DNA of 64,000 bases from contig OU612066.1 of NCBI GenBank assembly GCA_914767715.1, positions 7,571,001-7,635,000 on the forward strand, written 5' to 3'. Position numbers and translations under genes: made by a program. The first letter of the stretch is position 1, and the number at the start of each line of letters is the position of its first letter. The DNA is from Membranipora membranacea. Its lineage: Eukaryota > Bryozoa > Gymnolaemata > Cheilostomatida > Membraniporidae. Below the pieces are notes generated by a model that did no database searches, was not told where the DNA came from, and saw only the letters and a program-made list of their open reading frames with translations. Positions 23,901 to 34,745 of the stretch are shown here, piece after piece.

Positions 23901-26900
23901 TTTTTCACTCATAAAAGATCTGCAACTAGTACTAACCAACCTTCTAGATTTACAAAATTACCACATGCATAAACCTCACCTTCTATAGGGACCAACATTG
24001 AATGGGCTTATTCGATTACTTTGTAGGAGGGTATGTCATCCGCTCGACAAAACTGAATTGTTCAGACTGTAGAGATTCACTTATAGATACAGACACTAAT
24101 GACCCGAATGATGATACTACACTGGTGTCAGTCAAGGATAGGGGCGGGCTTGTTCTACTTTCTCCCAACACAAAGAAGCTCTTCGTAGTGAGCGCGCAAC
24201 TGCTCCGCAATTATCTAACATGCAATGGTGTTGACACAAACATACTTATCAAAACCCGAAAAACAGTCCTCAACCATATTCTTTTAGGAGATTTGCATGG
24301 ATTTATGAAATGTGCTGTGCATTCCACTTCAACAATCAGATCCCTTATCCACCGATACATAATGATACGAGTTCAATACGAAACCCAGAAGATAACATCA
24401 GAGAAAAATGAAAATACCGATCTAAGCTCAATAGATTGGTAATATTTCAGCATCATTAACTGGTCTATCAATGCATATCATGATATAAAGTACGCAACTC
24501 ATACTTCTAGTAGTACTTCTGGATGTTCAGTTGCATAATAAAAACAAGACTTCTCATTTATTGTTACAACCAATACAAGACACATTATTTATCTTCACTG
24601 TTGCTCCTTGCTATAATGTATCAACGTTTACAGATGTTGCCGACTTCTAATGGTTGTATCTCATTCAATATTTAAGCTAGAGAAAATATTCAGAGACTAT
24701 GGCGTTGCTTGGTACATCACCTTTCAGATAAAATTAACTTGTAGGCATCAGTCTTCGATATCTCTATGAGAAAAATGACATTATAGCTAATAATCAGTCA
24801 TGCTCATATAGTAAAACCATTCATTGCAGCGCTCACTGTGCACAACACAGTAACGTTATGTCATTGGGGAATTCCAGTTATTATAGGCCTCACTGCTCAC
24901 TGTATAAGCTCTATATCTGCCACCTGTCTAGGTTTATTATTAGTAGGTCTATGGCTCAAACTCTCTGCTTAGACTTGGAAATTACAATGTTAGTCATGAC
25001 ATGATTGATTTTTCGGGGTCACATTTTGCTCCTCAAAAGAAACAAGCCTCATGCGCCAATGACTAAACTTTAGTGGCTGGGTTTTTAATTTGATAAGATT
25101 AACTGTAGGCCTATAGCATATGGTCGTACTTGGACATTACAATGAGAGTCGTCATGTCAGGTGTGTGACATTTGGGGGACACATTTTGTACCTCAGAACA
25201 AGCAAGCCTCATCGAACCACACTAAAGGGGTTGGTTTAAATTTGATAGGATTAACTGAGACATCAGCGCTGACAGGTATACCATAACCACCCGGATTTTT
25301 TTATTTGCCTCAGGTAATTTGCAATGCTAGATATGGTACCCCAGCCTTGAATCATCCACATGCCCATATTCCTTCATCAAACCATGATCACATGAAACAC
25401 AATCATCACAAAGGTCAGATTTCTGATCTTCCCTTCTATTTGAAAGACAACTGATATTGAATGCATACTTACTCTGAAGAAGTTCTGTGGCGCCAGCTAT
25501 GTTAAATACTAAGAATCCAAAATTACGCAAAACAATCACAGCAAGAGGTATGGTGATAGCCGCCCCTAGAGCTCCAACTAGAGACAAACCTGCCTGTAAT
25601 ATATAGAGGTATGTGTTGACTGACCAGTGTGTGCTAACAACAAGACGTACTGCTTAACTTTAAGCTTTATTTTTACTTTTATAAGGTCAGTCATTTATGA
25701 ACTTCAACAACATATCAGTTATGTTTTAGAATTTCGACATACAGCATACCCGACAGGCAGCGTGCTTAACAGGCAAAGGGTTCTGGATTTGAATTTTACC
25801 ATTTTAAAAGTAAGTTATATGGAATATCCAGTAGGATAAGTTATTAACATCTAATTCTGCAAATTGAACCAAGTTTTCACTACACTTGAATTTTATTTTC
25901 CAAGTCTACCACAGACTTGAAAATGGAATGGCATTCATATTATTGGTGGTTTAAGCAATTAAACTCAGGCGGGTTGCTGGAAGTGGCACTTCATAATCAA
26001 CCACAAAGGATATGGTTGATAATGAAGCCTAATTTAAGGGGAGGCTCTGTGCATACCCTTCAAAATAGGAATCCGCCCCAATTTCCCAATGTCATTTTTC
26101 CACCAAGCCATTTTCCCACCTCCCGTTATCCCACTCTGCTGTTTTCCCACCTCCCGTTATCCCACTCTGCTGTTTTCCCACCTGGACATTTTCTCACTGC
26201 GCCATTATCCCACCTGGATGATTTCCCACTGTGCCATTTTCCCACCTGGATGTTTTCCCACCAATCTAGTATCCCACCTGGGCGTTTTCCCACCAATCCA
26301 TTTTTCCATCTAGACATTTTCTCAACAAGCCATTTTCCCACCAGACCGTTTTCCCACCAAACAAATTTCCCAACAGGACAATTTCCCACCAAACACTTTT
26401 CCCAATAGGACAATTTAGCACAGTGCTGTTTTCCCACCACAAAAACTTTTCACCGCACAGTTTTCCTTTCGTAGCCTTTTTTTCAGGCTACTAAGCCATT
26501 CACATTGCACAAATACGTCAATAATGTTCACATCCAGCCAATTACTAGAGAAAGTAGCTTTGGAGATGTGACTTGATTATATTAGTAGTGGGTTGATTTT
26601 GATTTGAGTTTTTTATTGCACAAGTTAGTCCAAGTGGTTGATTTCATCAAAATTGCCTCCTTTGTTATAAACTACTTTTTCGACAGAACAAATTAATCGT
26701 GCCTTGCCAATTCGCAAAAGTTTTGAGCCATTTAATCATCGCCCCGGGCTGAAGAGATTATCATATTAACGGTCATTGGCCATATCACTCTACAAAATTA
26801 AGCTTACATCATATGTTTTCCGCCACATGGCTTTCGGTAAAGATTGTTTTACTGGTCTACAAGATTTTATCAATCAACCACCAAACAATGTAAAGAAAAT

Positions 26901-29900
26901 TCTCACTCTACGTATAATCATGCACACAATCCTTTCCGAGATGGCAATGAATATTATTCAAGTTACAACATTTATTCGCTTTGATCAGGGACCCTACCTG
27001 TTTATACCATATCAACAGTTTGAATCATTAGTATTGTTTCCACTTGTAAAAAGAAGGGACAACTAACTGCAATACTAAATGCAATTGGTGATCGCCAATA
27101 AGCGTGAACATATATGATTGCATTGGAGAATCTATGCTGTTAAATAAGGGTTGCAGACAAGGCATAGATGATACTTGGTTAATTATACTAATTATACTGA
27201 GCTATTGTAAGCATATCTGTACACAATTTGTTTATCTGATCAGTTAAAATATTGTTAAGATTATGGCATCACAACATGCTGCAACGCATACTATTTATTT
27301 TTTCATGTTGGAGGGTTTTAAGCAGTGAAATTTCTATTGAAAACGGAAATATAATATTAAAATACGACCTAACAAAGTTGTGGATTGAGTAAAAGCATAA
27401 AAAAGTATAGTACACAGTCAACCTCTGCCCTTTCTTTGCAAGTTCAAAGGGATCTAAGGCAAGTATAAATACCAAAAATGTGATAATCGTCAAAACATTT
27501 TAAAGGCAATGATTAGCCTTTCATGTAAACCCTCACTCCAGGACTTGGAGGGGTTCTAGTATTGTGTATAGAAACTGTCTGAAAACCAAAGCCATCACCG
27601 CGTGACAAGGCTAGTGTCATTCATTTTCTGATTCATTTTTTTAGGTTGACAAACTTGAGAAATACAAAGCTTAAAAATTAAGTAACTGGAAAGATTCCAT
27701 TTGCAAAATCTTCACATTATAGCACTGCTTTTTGCCTCCAGCTATTAAAAAATAGTAAAAGGAAACCCCATGTTCAAACAGGGGAATAATTCTTCTGAAA
27801 CAATTACAGACCTGAATTACTATTTTATAATTTTTTTCTCTATACTCTATATGCATTTACCACTCAAATATTCAACCATAAAATATTATGGAGGAAATTA
27901 TTGACATGTGGTATAATTGACAGTGCCCTTAGGCTATCGAAATCATATTTACACCAGAGAGTTATATTTGTTCAAATTGTGAACTTAGACTAATATCGAA
28001 ATAGGACTTCCCCTATCAATTAAAATCAACTGAATTTACAGGAATCATGCTGGCTCCTCTATTGCATTAGGAGATCATCAGACAATAACTGTAACTGAAC
28101 GCCATGCTGCAGTTGGCTGTTGCCAGGTTTACTGGAGGATTTAGCTATGGGTCTTCCTGCTCTCTGCTCGTACTCACTCCTTGTTGATGATTTAATATTG
28201 AGTAAATGCAGCATAGTATTTAGTCTTCTCTCCTGAAGACTGAAGCAACTTGATTGAAAACCAATAATTTTAACAATTTCATACGATCCCCAACAAGAAT
28301 TGGCGAAACAAAAATACATATTTGAGATCAAATTCTTGATAAAAATACTAATCGGCACATCTTGTCATGCACCCTAGAATCTGATCAAATCATTTGCTGG
28401 TGTGTGCAGGGGATGGGAATTAATGTTTGCTTGAATGAACGCCGACGGGACTGAAATTAGCTGGAATTAATGCAGACAGGTATGAAAGTCGAAAATCCTG
28501 GAATGAACATAGAAAGTTCTGGATTGAACGTCGACGACATTAGTATATAGAATCAAAGCAAGAGCAACTCCCCAAAATAATTGTGTAAATTAATGGTGAT
28601 CGTTCACAAAGACACTCTGTTTTTATTTATTTGTTTAAAGAGGTTTTTGATGATGGTTACTAAATTTCTGATGGCTAGATGGAATCAAGCAGGAATTTAG
28701 TGCAAAAACTGAAATGGTAATGAAATACTGAAAGAGAAACAGTGACCCTTTGTATATTTCATCAGCAAAACAATGGTCAAGCATTAAAGAAATCAGGTGC
28801 AACTAATGAATCATAATAGTTTACAGCCTGGTTCACTGTTATCTGTGAACATTCATTTTTTTAAACTTGGTAATTATGACAGTGCACATTGTTTTCCCTG
28901 CACGGTCATTTATCGAATTAGCTAACTCGTATCACCAAAGTGGTACATTTATCACATCTGTTATGTCTATGACAAGCACATAAAGATGTGTTTTTATCTA
29001 TCACATACCAAAATCATGCTTCAATTTATGGCGTCATATCAACTGCTAGTTTTTTAGCCGACTGTCTTGTCTTAAAATGTACACAACAGACTCTACACCC
29101 CTTCTCACTTTAGGACGCTACCGCAAAAGTAGAATAGAGCTACAGCGGTGGAGGTGGGAAACTTCCCCCCCTCATTCACCGAACTTAGCTTGTCAAGACC
29201 GGCAACCGGTACCAAACATAATAAATAAATATAAATAGTACCAATAGTGCAGCAAATGTGGTTTGGCATGGCAATATTGATTTACCTTAGCATAATCATA
29301 AATCATAAATTTAAACAAAACTTTGATTGTGACAAGCATTGTTATAATTATTGTTCATAAGATGTATGCTGATTTTTTATAACACAATTATTTTGGGGAG
29401 TTGCTCTCCTGTTGACTCTTTATACCAAATAATGCAGTCGGCGTTCAATCAAGCACTGTCTAGGTTCATTCCGTGATTTTCGACTTTCATACCAGACTAC
29501 GTTCATTCCAGTTAGTTCAATCTCGTCAACGTTTTTTCCAGCCGATGTTCATTCCAAGATTCTGTGTGCGGCTTCTATATTCAAACAAGCGCCCCCATAA
29601 ATCTGACAACAGTTCCTTAGGTGAACCCAACTATGTATTATTACAAGGAAATGTAAAAGAGCAAAGTTGTGAAAAATCATGATAAAACTGTTCAAGTCAT
29701 TTCATAACCTCTAACAGCATTTTTAACACCAAATGTCATAAACTTTGGGATTCTAGAATAAAAAAGGAACAACAAAACTTTTATGACGAGACTTTAACAC
29801 TACTTTCAATTAACATTTTTAATGCCTGAAAAAGAGCAGAAGGAAAGGAAACATAAAATAGAAAGAAGCTACCAGCGCTCATTTGAAAAAAGCAATAGTG

Positions 29901-32014
29901 GGAAAATGGCAAGTGGGAAATCGTCCGGGTGGAAAATGGATTGGTGGGAAAATGTCCAGGTGAAAAAATGGATTGGTGAGAAAACGTCCAGGTGGGAAAA
30001 CAGCTTGGTGAGAAAATATCATGGTGGGAAAACAGATTGGTGGGAAAACATCCCGGTGAGAAAAAGAATCAGTGAGAAATTGGCCTGGTGGGAAAACGGA
30101 AATGTGGGAAAATGTTCTGGTGGGAATTTGGCTCGGTGGGAATATGGCTTGGTGGGAAAATGGCTTGGTGGGATAAAGGGAGGTGGGAAAATGGCTTGGT
30201 GGGAAAATGACATTGGAAAATGACATTGGGAAAATGTCCGGATACCTCAAAATAGCCAACAGCAAGTTCATCAAAAAATAGAAACACCTTAATATAGTAA
30301 TGTTAATCTGATAAAAACAGTAAATCAGGGTCACATGAGATAATGGATATGATGTCATTGTGAATCGCTATCACAGTCATTGAGCTCATAAGTATAGGGA
30401 TGGTGTGAACTCGGCAATACGGATCATGTTGTTCATTAATCAGTTGACAATAATTCCTGATATCAACTACTGGCAAAATTGAAGGTTACAACCGACATGA
30501 CATTGTATCTAACATCAGTGACAGTTTGGTATGTTTGACATGAATGAAAATTAAAATTATCAAGTTGTTGACTGAAGTGTATTTTGCTTAAACTATGAGG
30601 GCTCGAGTTTCCTTTGTACAGGAAAGACTGTTTTTCACCCTTTGGAATTTGCAGCCAAAGCTAATAAGATATAACCAAGAAAAATTTCAAAAAAGGTTAA
30701 GATGAGACTGTATATGTCTCAACCATGTCCTGTAGGTGCGTGATCATGTGATCCGAATGGGAATTCCATAAAACTGCATTGTGGGATACTCATTGATATG
30801 ACTATATGATCCATCTTCGAAGACATCAATAAAGGATGTCATTTTTGGTGGCTTATATTATTGCTATGTGGGAACATCAGTGTTAGCAAATTATTTTTCT
30901 TAAATGTGTGCTTCAACTATGTATATAAATTCCTAATCATAATTTAAATTAATTCATGCTAACATAAGTAGGCCTTATATATGAGAGCAAACAACTTAGT
31001 CGTAGTCAGCTTATTTAACCCGGTCTTTCAAAGTCAGCAACAAATAGGTGGTATTTTAGCAAAGGTATAGTTGGGCTGATTTGATAGCGCTGCTTTGCCC
31101 CGTGCAAGTTTGGGTACTTGGGCAACACTTTCAGCTAGTCAATCAAATTTCCTTTCACAAATTCACCATACCTTTGATTTTGATACAGGTAATTGGCAAA
31201 AAAAGAATCAACTACCATGGTTTGTATAGATTCAATTCTATGTTCAACTTACAATCTTGACAGGTGAAAACCGCATGCCGTGGTCTAGTGTTATGGCCAT
31301 ATCAGCAATGCAGTATATGAGGATTATCCCAAGTGATCCAATCAACATCACCATATCAAACATCTTCTCACGAAACAAACCACTGAACAAATAGACGGCA
31401 CAGAAAGCTGCAAAAGAACATCATATCAAATTCATCCATTAATGTGTTCAAAATAATACATGTCGGTTTCACAATAGCCAACAGTTATACAAAAGAACCT
31501 TGTGGCTATTGGGGTTTACAAGAAGGGCCTGTTTCTGAAATAAAGCTTTCGATACAGTCGCTGAGCAGAGAATCTCCAACTGTTGCTTGTCAGTTCAGGA
31601 AGCTGTCACTCGCCGCCCACGCTTCAGGATGAAGTGTGTGATAAGGCATCTGATTTTAATCAACCATACCATGAAATCATTTTAATTTACAGGCAAACAC
31701 TTCTGACTGAAAACTGAACCTGCTGATCCCCAAGCCATCGTCAAGAACAAAGAATGTACCTTCCAGTTTTGAGCACCAGACCAAGGAGTAAAATATTAGC
31801 TTTGTCACGCTGCTAGTAAAACAAGTTTAAGATTACCTGTGTTAATTAGTATGATGATAGCGAATGTGAAGTCTGTGTCGGCTTTAGCCATAGGGTGATC
31901 GGTAACTAGAGATATTAGTGATATCAAAGTAAATGTGATGACGCCAACAATGTCAAGCAACGCCACAACAAGAAATGCAACCTCGATAGGTAGGAGTCGT
32001 GAACAGTTCTTCAC
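17938..32014 (-). CDS. Multi-pass membrane protein, unknown family (5' end not found)
   Basis: The exons on the minus strand are 32014-31837, 31407-31253, 25593-25473, 19035-18850, 18551-18299 and 18055-17969. Reading through the last donor gives a stop at 17938. Phases match at each junction except 25473 to 19035. There, one base more than expected separates ATELLQ from SFALYKR, so an exon is missing or the acceptor is damaged. About eight membrane segments are visible, e.g. VAFLVVALLDIVGVITF, VMLIGSLGIILIYCIADM, AAITIPLAVIVL, LSISIVVLVL, AVLLWAVLGFAV and VLYCIVHAIVLLTGIFI. A Ser/Thr/Pro-rich loop (ISTSSTPPPTTSPHP) lies between the last two. The N-terminal exon is not visible upstream of 32014. 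I do not recognise the family. The introns hold a foldback-like element and two P-type elements. Confidence 0.6.
19080..20882. mobile_element. Non-autonomous P-like element with about 350-bp inverted ends
   Basis: The left arm (19080 to about 19428) and right arm (about 20527 to 20882) are diverged inverted copies, with outer ends CATAGAGTTAT and ATAACTCTATG. Both sides are flanked by the 8-bp duplication CTTATGAC (19072-19079 and 20883-20890). An 8-bp duplication with CA-starting ends fits the P superfamily. The neighbour at 20912 also begins CATAGA. No transposase is inside. The ORFs at 19175-19546 and 20548-20817 are the two arms read in opposite directions, not genes. Confidence 0.85.
21625..24442 (+). 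pseudogene. P-element/THAP9-type transposase, broken
   Basis: The exon starting at 21625 (acceptor AATTTTAG) gives THAP zinc-finger features: FHRFPPQQ, DEWIEAVSRKDWKP, VLCSKHF, and the closing P of the domain. A coiled-coil follows (LRRQIKTLQQRMRRFEKKER). Then comes the P-type block SDDIKSFAITIHYYSPKAY and STRTIRSWF. After the MITE, the RNase H-like catalytic part continues (HPIGYFLVDKI, ISIVNKTCDGARSNV, YFKHPS). A C-terminal piece at 24002-24442 has VGGYVIRSTKLNCSDC and VKDRGGL. The first THAP Cys pair would be on an upstream exon. Frame changes near 22,492 and 22,530, a TAA at 22583-22585 and the MITE insertion make it non-functional. THAP9 proteins mobilise P elements by DNA cleavage and rejoining. 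Confidence 0.9.
22624..23375. mobile_element. hAT MITE nested inside the P-type transposase, 752 bp
   Basis: Ends are TAGGGGTGGAACG and its exact reverse complement CGTTCCACCCCTA, flanked by GGTGGACC on both sides (22616-22623 and 23376-23383). The TAGGG start and 8-bp duplication mark the hAT superfamily. Removing it and one duplication copy restores continuity of the host coding frame around the catalytic region, which confirms it inserted into the P element. No transposase is inside. Confidence 0.93.
24970..25255. repeat. Imperfect tandem duplication, two copies of about 130-150 bp
   Basis: Copy 1 (about 24,970-25,108) and copy 2 (about 25,128-25,262) share, in order, ACTTGG-A-ATTACAATG, CACATTTTG, CAAGCCTCAT and TTTGATA-GATTAACTG. 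They differ by many point changes, so the duplication is old. It sits at the right border of the P element, outside the target duplication. Confidence 0.65.
26088..26455 (+). repeat. Left minisatellite arm of the foldback-like element
   Basis: About 20 tandem units of 16-17 bp, consensus NNTTTTCCCACCNNNN. The TTTTCCCACC core is well kept and the rest is variable (e.g. CTGGATG, AATCCA, TCCCGTTA). Open frames across it on both strands are repeat artefacts. Confidence 0.9.
28408..29562. mobile_element. Nested element with about 170-bp inverted repeats
   Basis: The left arm (about 28,412-28,590) and right arm (about 29,385-29,558) are inverted copies that align over their length. They share GGTATGAAAGTCGAAAATC, GGAATGAAC motifs repeated every 20-40 bp, and GAGCAACTCCCCAAAATAAT. 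TGTGTGC flanks both sides (28401-28407 and 29563-29569), a possible 7-bp duplication. No transposase ORF is present. The superfamily is unresolved; long inverted ends would suit a Mutator-like MITE. Confidence 0.7.
29885..30235 (-). repeat. Right minisatellite arm of the foldback-like element
   Basis: The same unit as the left arm but in reverse orientation (GGTGGGAAAA core), about 20 copies. Outer units (ACATTGGGAAAATG) mirror the left end. The long ORFs at 29,822-30,358 on both strands derive from this repeat. Confidence 0.9.
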
Positions 32015-32317
32015 CTGGAAATAAACAACAAGACAAATTCCTGAAACGATCATTTGTAAATAATAAAGTATTCTTGAGCCGTTGTAGTAGAACGGATCAG
32101 GGACAGAATTCACTGTCTGTCTGGGTGGATCTAGGCTTTAATTTGGCAAATGTTTGTACTATCTATAGTCTACCTGAACTGCCTGCAGCCTATCAGAGAC
32201 TTGCTCTGCGTACATCACACACTGAGGCTGTCACCGCACAGGCACACAGGTCTACTCTAAAACCAGGTTTTTGAGTAGACCTATGCAAAGGCCATTATCC
32301 GCAGCACTTATAATGAT

Positions 32318-32385
32318 CTGCCCAAGGGATGGATAGGGAGGGAGTAAGATATATCTTACTCCCTCCCTATCCATTCCTTGGGCAG
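32318..32385. repeat. Loop-free palindrome, 34-bp arms with one mismatch
   Basis: The arms 32318-32351 and 32352-32385 are reverse complements except for one position. The arm starts CTGCCCAAGG and ends AGTAAGATA at the centre. There is no spacer, so transcription would give a perfect hairpin. It lies about 160 bp from the heptamer satellite and about 300 bp upstream of the first visible exon of the membrane-protein gene. Confidence 0.9.
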
Positions 32386-32546
32386 TTGAAATTTAGTACA
32401 AACAGTAAATATTTAAGCTGCATTATTCATCGATAGAGTGTTGACCAGCTCTGATTTTCCCTTTAACCGGATGTAAACAGAACAACACGGATTAATTTAA
32501 TCTCTATGAGTGAAATGCTATGGACATATTATATCTACACCTATAT

Positions 32547-33574
32547 GTACAGGGTACAGGGTACAGGTTACAGGGTACAGGGTACAGGGTACAGGGTACA
32601 GGGTACAGGGTACAGGGTACAGGGTACAGGGTACAGGTTACAGGGTACAGGGTACAGGGTACAGGGTACAGGGTACAGGGTACAGGGTACAGGGTACAGG
32701 GTACAGGGTACAGGGTACAGGGTACAGGGTACAGGGTACAGGGTACAGGGTACAGGGTACAGGGTACAGGGTACAGGGTACAGGGTACAGGGTACAGGGT
32801 ACAGGGTACAGGGTACAGGGTACAGGGTACAGGGTACAGGGTACAGGGTACAGGGTACAGGGTACAGGGTACAGGGTACAGGGTACAGGGTACAGGGTAC
32901 AGGGTACAGGGTACAGGGTACAGGGTACAGGGTACAGGGTACAGGGTACAGGGTACAGGGTACAGGGTACAGGGTACAGGGTACAGGGTACAGGGTACAG
33001 GGTACAGGGTACAGGGTACAGGGTACAGGGTACAGGGTACAGGGTACAGGGTACAGGGTACAGGGTACAGGGTACAGGGTACAGGGTACAGGGTACAGGG
33101 TACAGGGTACAGGGTACAGGGTACAGGGTACAGGGTACAGGGTACAGGGTACAGGGTACAGGGTACAGGGTACAGGGTACAGGGTACAGGGTACAGGGTA
33201 CAGGGTACAGGGTACAGGGTACAGGGTACAGGGTACAGGGTACAGGGTACAGGGTACAGGGTACAGGGTACAGGGTACAGGGTACAGGGTACAGGGTACA
33301 GGGTACAGGGTACAGGGTACAGGGTACAGGGTACAGGGTACAGGGTACAGGGTACAGGGTACAGGGTACAGGGTACAGGGTACAGGGTACAGGGTACAGG
33401 GTACAGGGTACAGGGTACAGGGTACAGGGTACAGGGTACAGGGTACAGGGTACAGGGTACAGGGTACAGGGTACAGGGTACAGGGTACAGGGTACAGGGT
33501 ACAGGGTACAGGGTACAGGGTACAGGGTACAGGGTACAGGGTACAGGGTACAGGGTACAGGGTACAGGGTACAG
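32547..33574. repeat. Heptamer satellite (ACAGGGT)n, about 147 copies
   Basis: About 1,028 bp of uninterrupted 7-bp units. Only two unit variants (ACAGGTT) are visible, both near the left end (about 32,566 and 32,637). The repeat is free of stop codons in most frames, which creates false ORFs of up to 411 codons on both strands. The homogeneity points to very recent expansion or strong homogenisation. The unit differs from the animal telomere repeat TTAGGG. Confidence 0.98.
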
Positions 33575-34433
33575 TGATTAAGAAATGGCAAGCCACAAGA
33601 TACTTCATGTCAGATCTCTGTTTGCTTTGCTGGCTTGGTGAGGAGAGGAACTTTAATCGTCAATCTTTTGGTTTATGTGAAAAAAAGAGTAAATTATGTG
33701 AAACCAGAATAAAACCAAGCAAGCAGTTTACCAAAGACTAGATTAATGGAACAAGTGTTGAGTTTGATTAGTCGATAGATCAAAGGACTATAAGTGAAGC
33801 GTAAAATGATTATTTGAGCCTATCATTATTATGAAGGCTTGCCTGCTGTAATCTTTGAGGATGATTTTAGATGATCTATAGATACAGGTGTGGTATTCCT
33901 TTGATTGTAGGTTTACAATATCAACAGGCCTATTGTAAACTGTCCCCCCCCCCCCTATTGTAAACTGTCCCCGCCCCCAATTGTAAAGTGTCCCACCTAT
34001 GGATGACTGCCCATTTCAAGAGCCCAGCTGTTTATGATCATTCTAAATGGGTCAGATCATCTAACTGGAGCATACCATGATGTTCTGGCTGCCACTATGA
34101 TGGCCCAAGCTGTACCATGGGAGATGGTGGTGGTATCTCATTAACATTATGATTGAGTGTATATAGCCTCTTTTCCATGTAGTACCTGATAGATTTAGAT
34201 TTCGCAAACACCAGTTGTTATTTGAAGCTCCTATGATTTAGAGATTTCTGGTTTGCGAAGAAAGGTGCACTATGCCAACAGAGAATAGAGGTGTGGTTAG
34301 CAAATCCCAGAATACACTGCCCTTGAAGTGCCTTGCTTAGCAGTAAATGGGTTAGACAAGCAACCAAATATGTGAGGTAGTTTGTTATGCTAACTGCTGA
34401 TAACAGGCATAAAATTTAAGTATGCTTGCATTA
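33575..34433. other. Non-coding repeat-rich stretch
   Basis: Holds a local triplication of TTGTAAACTGTCCCC with a poly-C run (about 33,923-33,993). It also holds copy 2 of a dispersed repeat (34,035-34,250; see 8,563-8,800). No coding exon is seen. Confidence 0.5.
34035..34250. repeat. Dispersed repeat, copy 2
   Basis: Homologous to 8,563-8,800. Shared blocks include GGGTCAGATCA, the neighbouring ACCATRATG, TATGATTGAGT and GCAAACACCA. A plus-strand reading of this copy starts DHLTGAYHDVLAATMMA but is soon stopped. It could be remnants of a transposon-borne coding region; unknown. Confidence 0.5.
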
Positions 34434-34560
34434 CCGTAATCCCTCACCTATAGATCCGGATTTATAAGTGAAGGCGGCTGTTAGAGAGTAGCATATAGAC
34501 GCGACTATCATTTGAAGTATTTTTATATTTAGGATGGACTAAAACCTTTTTCAATCACCG

Positions 34561-34634
34561 AAGCTGAATAGCTCAGTGGTAAAGTGCGCGACTTGAAAGC
34601 ATGAAGTTGCGAGTTTGAAACCCACTGGTGCAGT
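34561..34634 (+). tRNA. tRNA-like sequence inside a MITE (probably SINE or pseudo-tRNA)
   Basis: The A-box is ATAGCTCAGTGGTAAAG and the B-box is GAGTTTGAAACCC (degenerate), at tRNA spacing. A possible anticodon-type hairpin GCGACTT/AAGTTGC lies between them. The acceptor arms pair poorly, so it is unlikely to be a working tRNA. A T-run (GCAGTTTTTTT) right after it could stop Pol III. Confidence 0.45.
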
Positions 34635-34745
34635 TTTTTTCCCAGTTCATTTGTAGTGAGTGAATGTGTGCCACAAAATTCAAATTTTTCAACAATCAGC
34701 ATAGCATATCATATCTCTCTCACAGTCTTTCAAAATAAAAAAAAC

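Larger units (their letters stand above)
20912..24953 (+). mobile_element. P-type transposon with THAP transposase remnant, 4.04 kb
   Basis: Inverted ends run over about 300 bp (20912 to about 21230 and about 24630 to 24953), starting CATAGACTTACTAATAATAA. They are flanked by the duplication GCTCAAAC (20904-20911 and 24954-24961). Inside is a THAP9/P-type transposase on the plus strand, interrupted by a hAT MITE. The element sits only 29 bp from another P-like element and lies in an intron of the minus-strand membrane-protein gene, in opposite orientation. Confidence 0.92.
26068..30246. mobile_element. Foldback-like transposon with minisatellite termini, 4.18 kb
   Basis: The ends are GGAATCCGCCCCAATTTCCC (left) and, inverted, GGTATCCGGACATTTTCCC (right). 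Both lead into CAATGTCATTTT and then an array of 16-17-bp TTTTCCCACC units. The arrays are in opposite orientation at the two ends. The element is flanked by the 8-bp duplication TCAAAATA (26060-26067 and 30247-30254). This is the structure of foldback (FB-type) elements, where long inverted ends consist of tandem repeats. The 3.4-kb interior contains a second inverted-repeat element and no recognisable transposase. It lies in an intron of the minus-strand membrane-protein gene. Confidence 0.85.

Noticed and set aside
25917-26440. ORFs rich in FPTxxFSH or WWENxxVGK
   Set aside because: Artefacts of the left minisatellite arm; the mirrored ORFs at 29,822-30,358 are the same repeat reversed.
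32547-33574. Interstitial telomere
   Set aside because: The 7-bp unit ACAGGGT differs from TTAGGG, and there is no mixture of canonical units.
32506-33741. Open frames of 317-411 codons on both strands
   Set aside because: They are translations of the heptamer satellite, open in several frames and made of YRVQGTG or YPVPCTL repeats.
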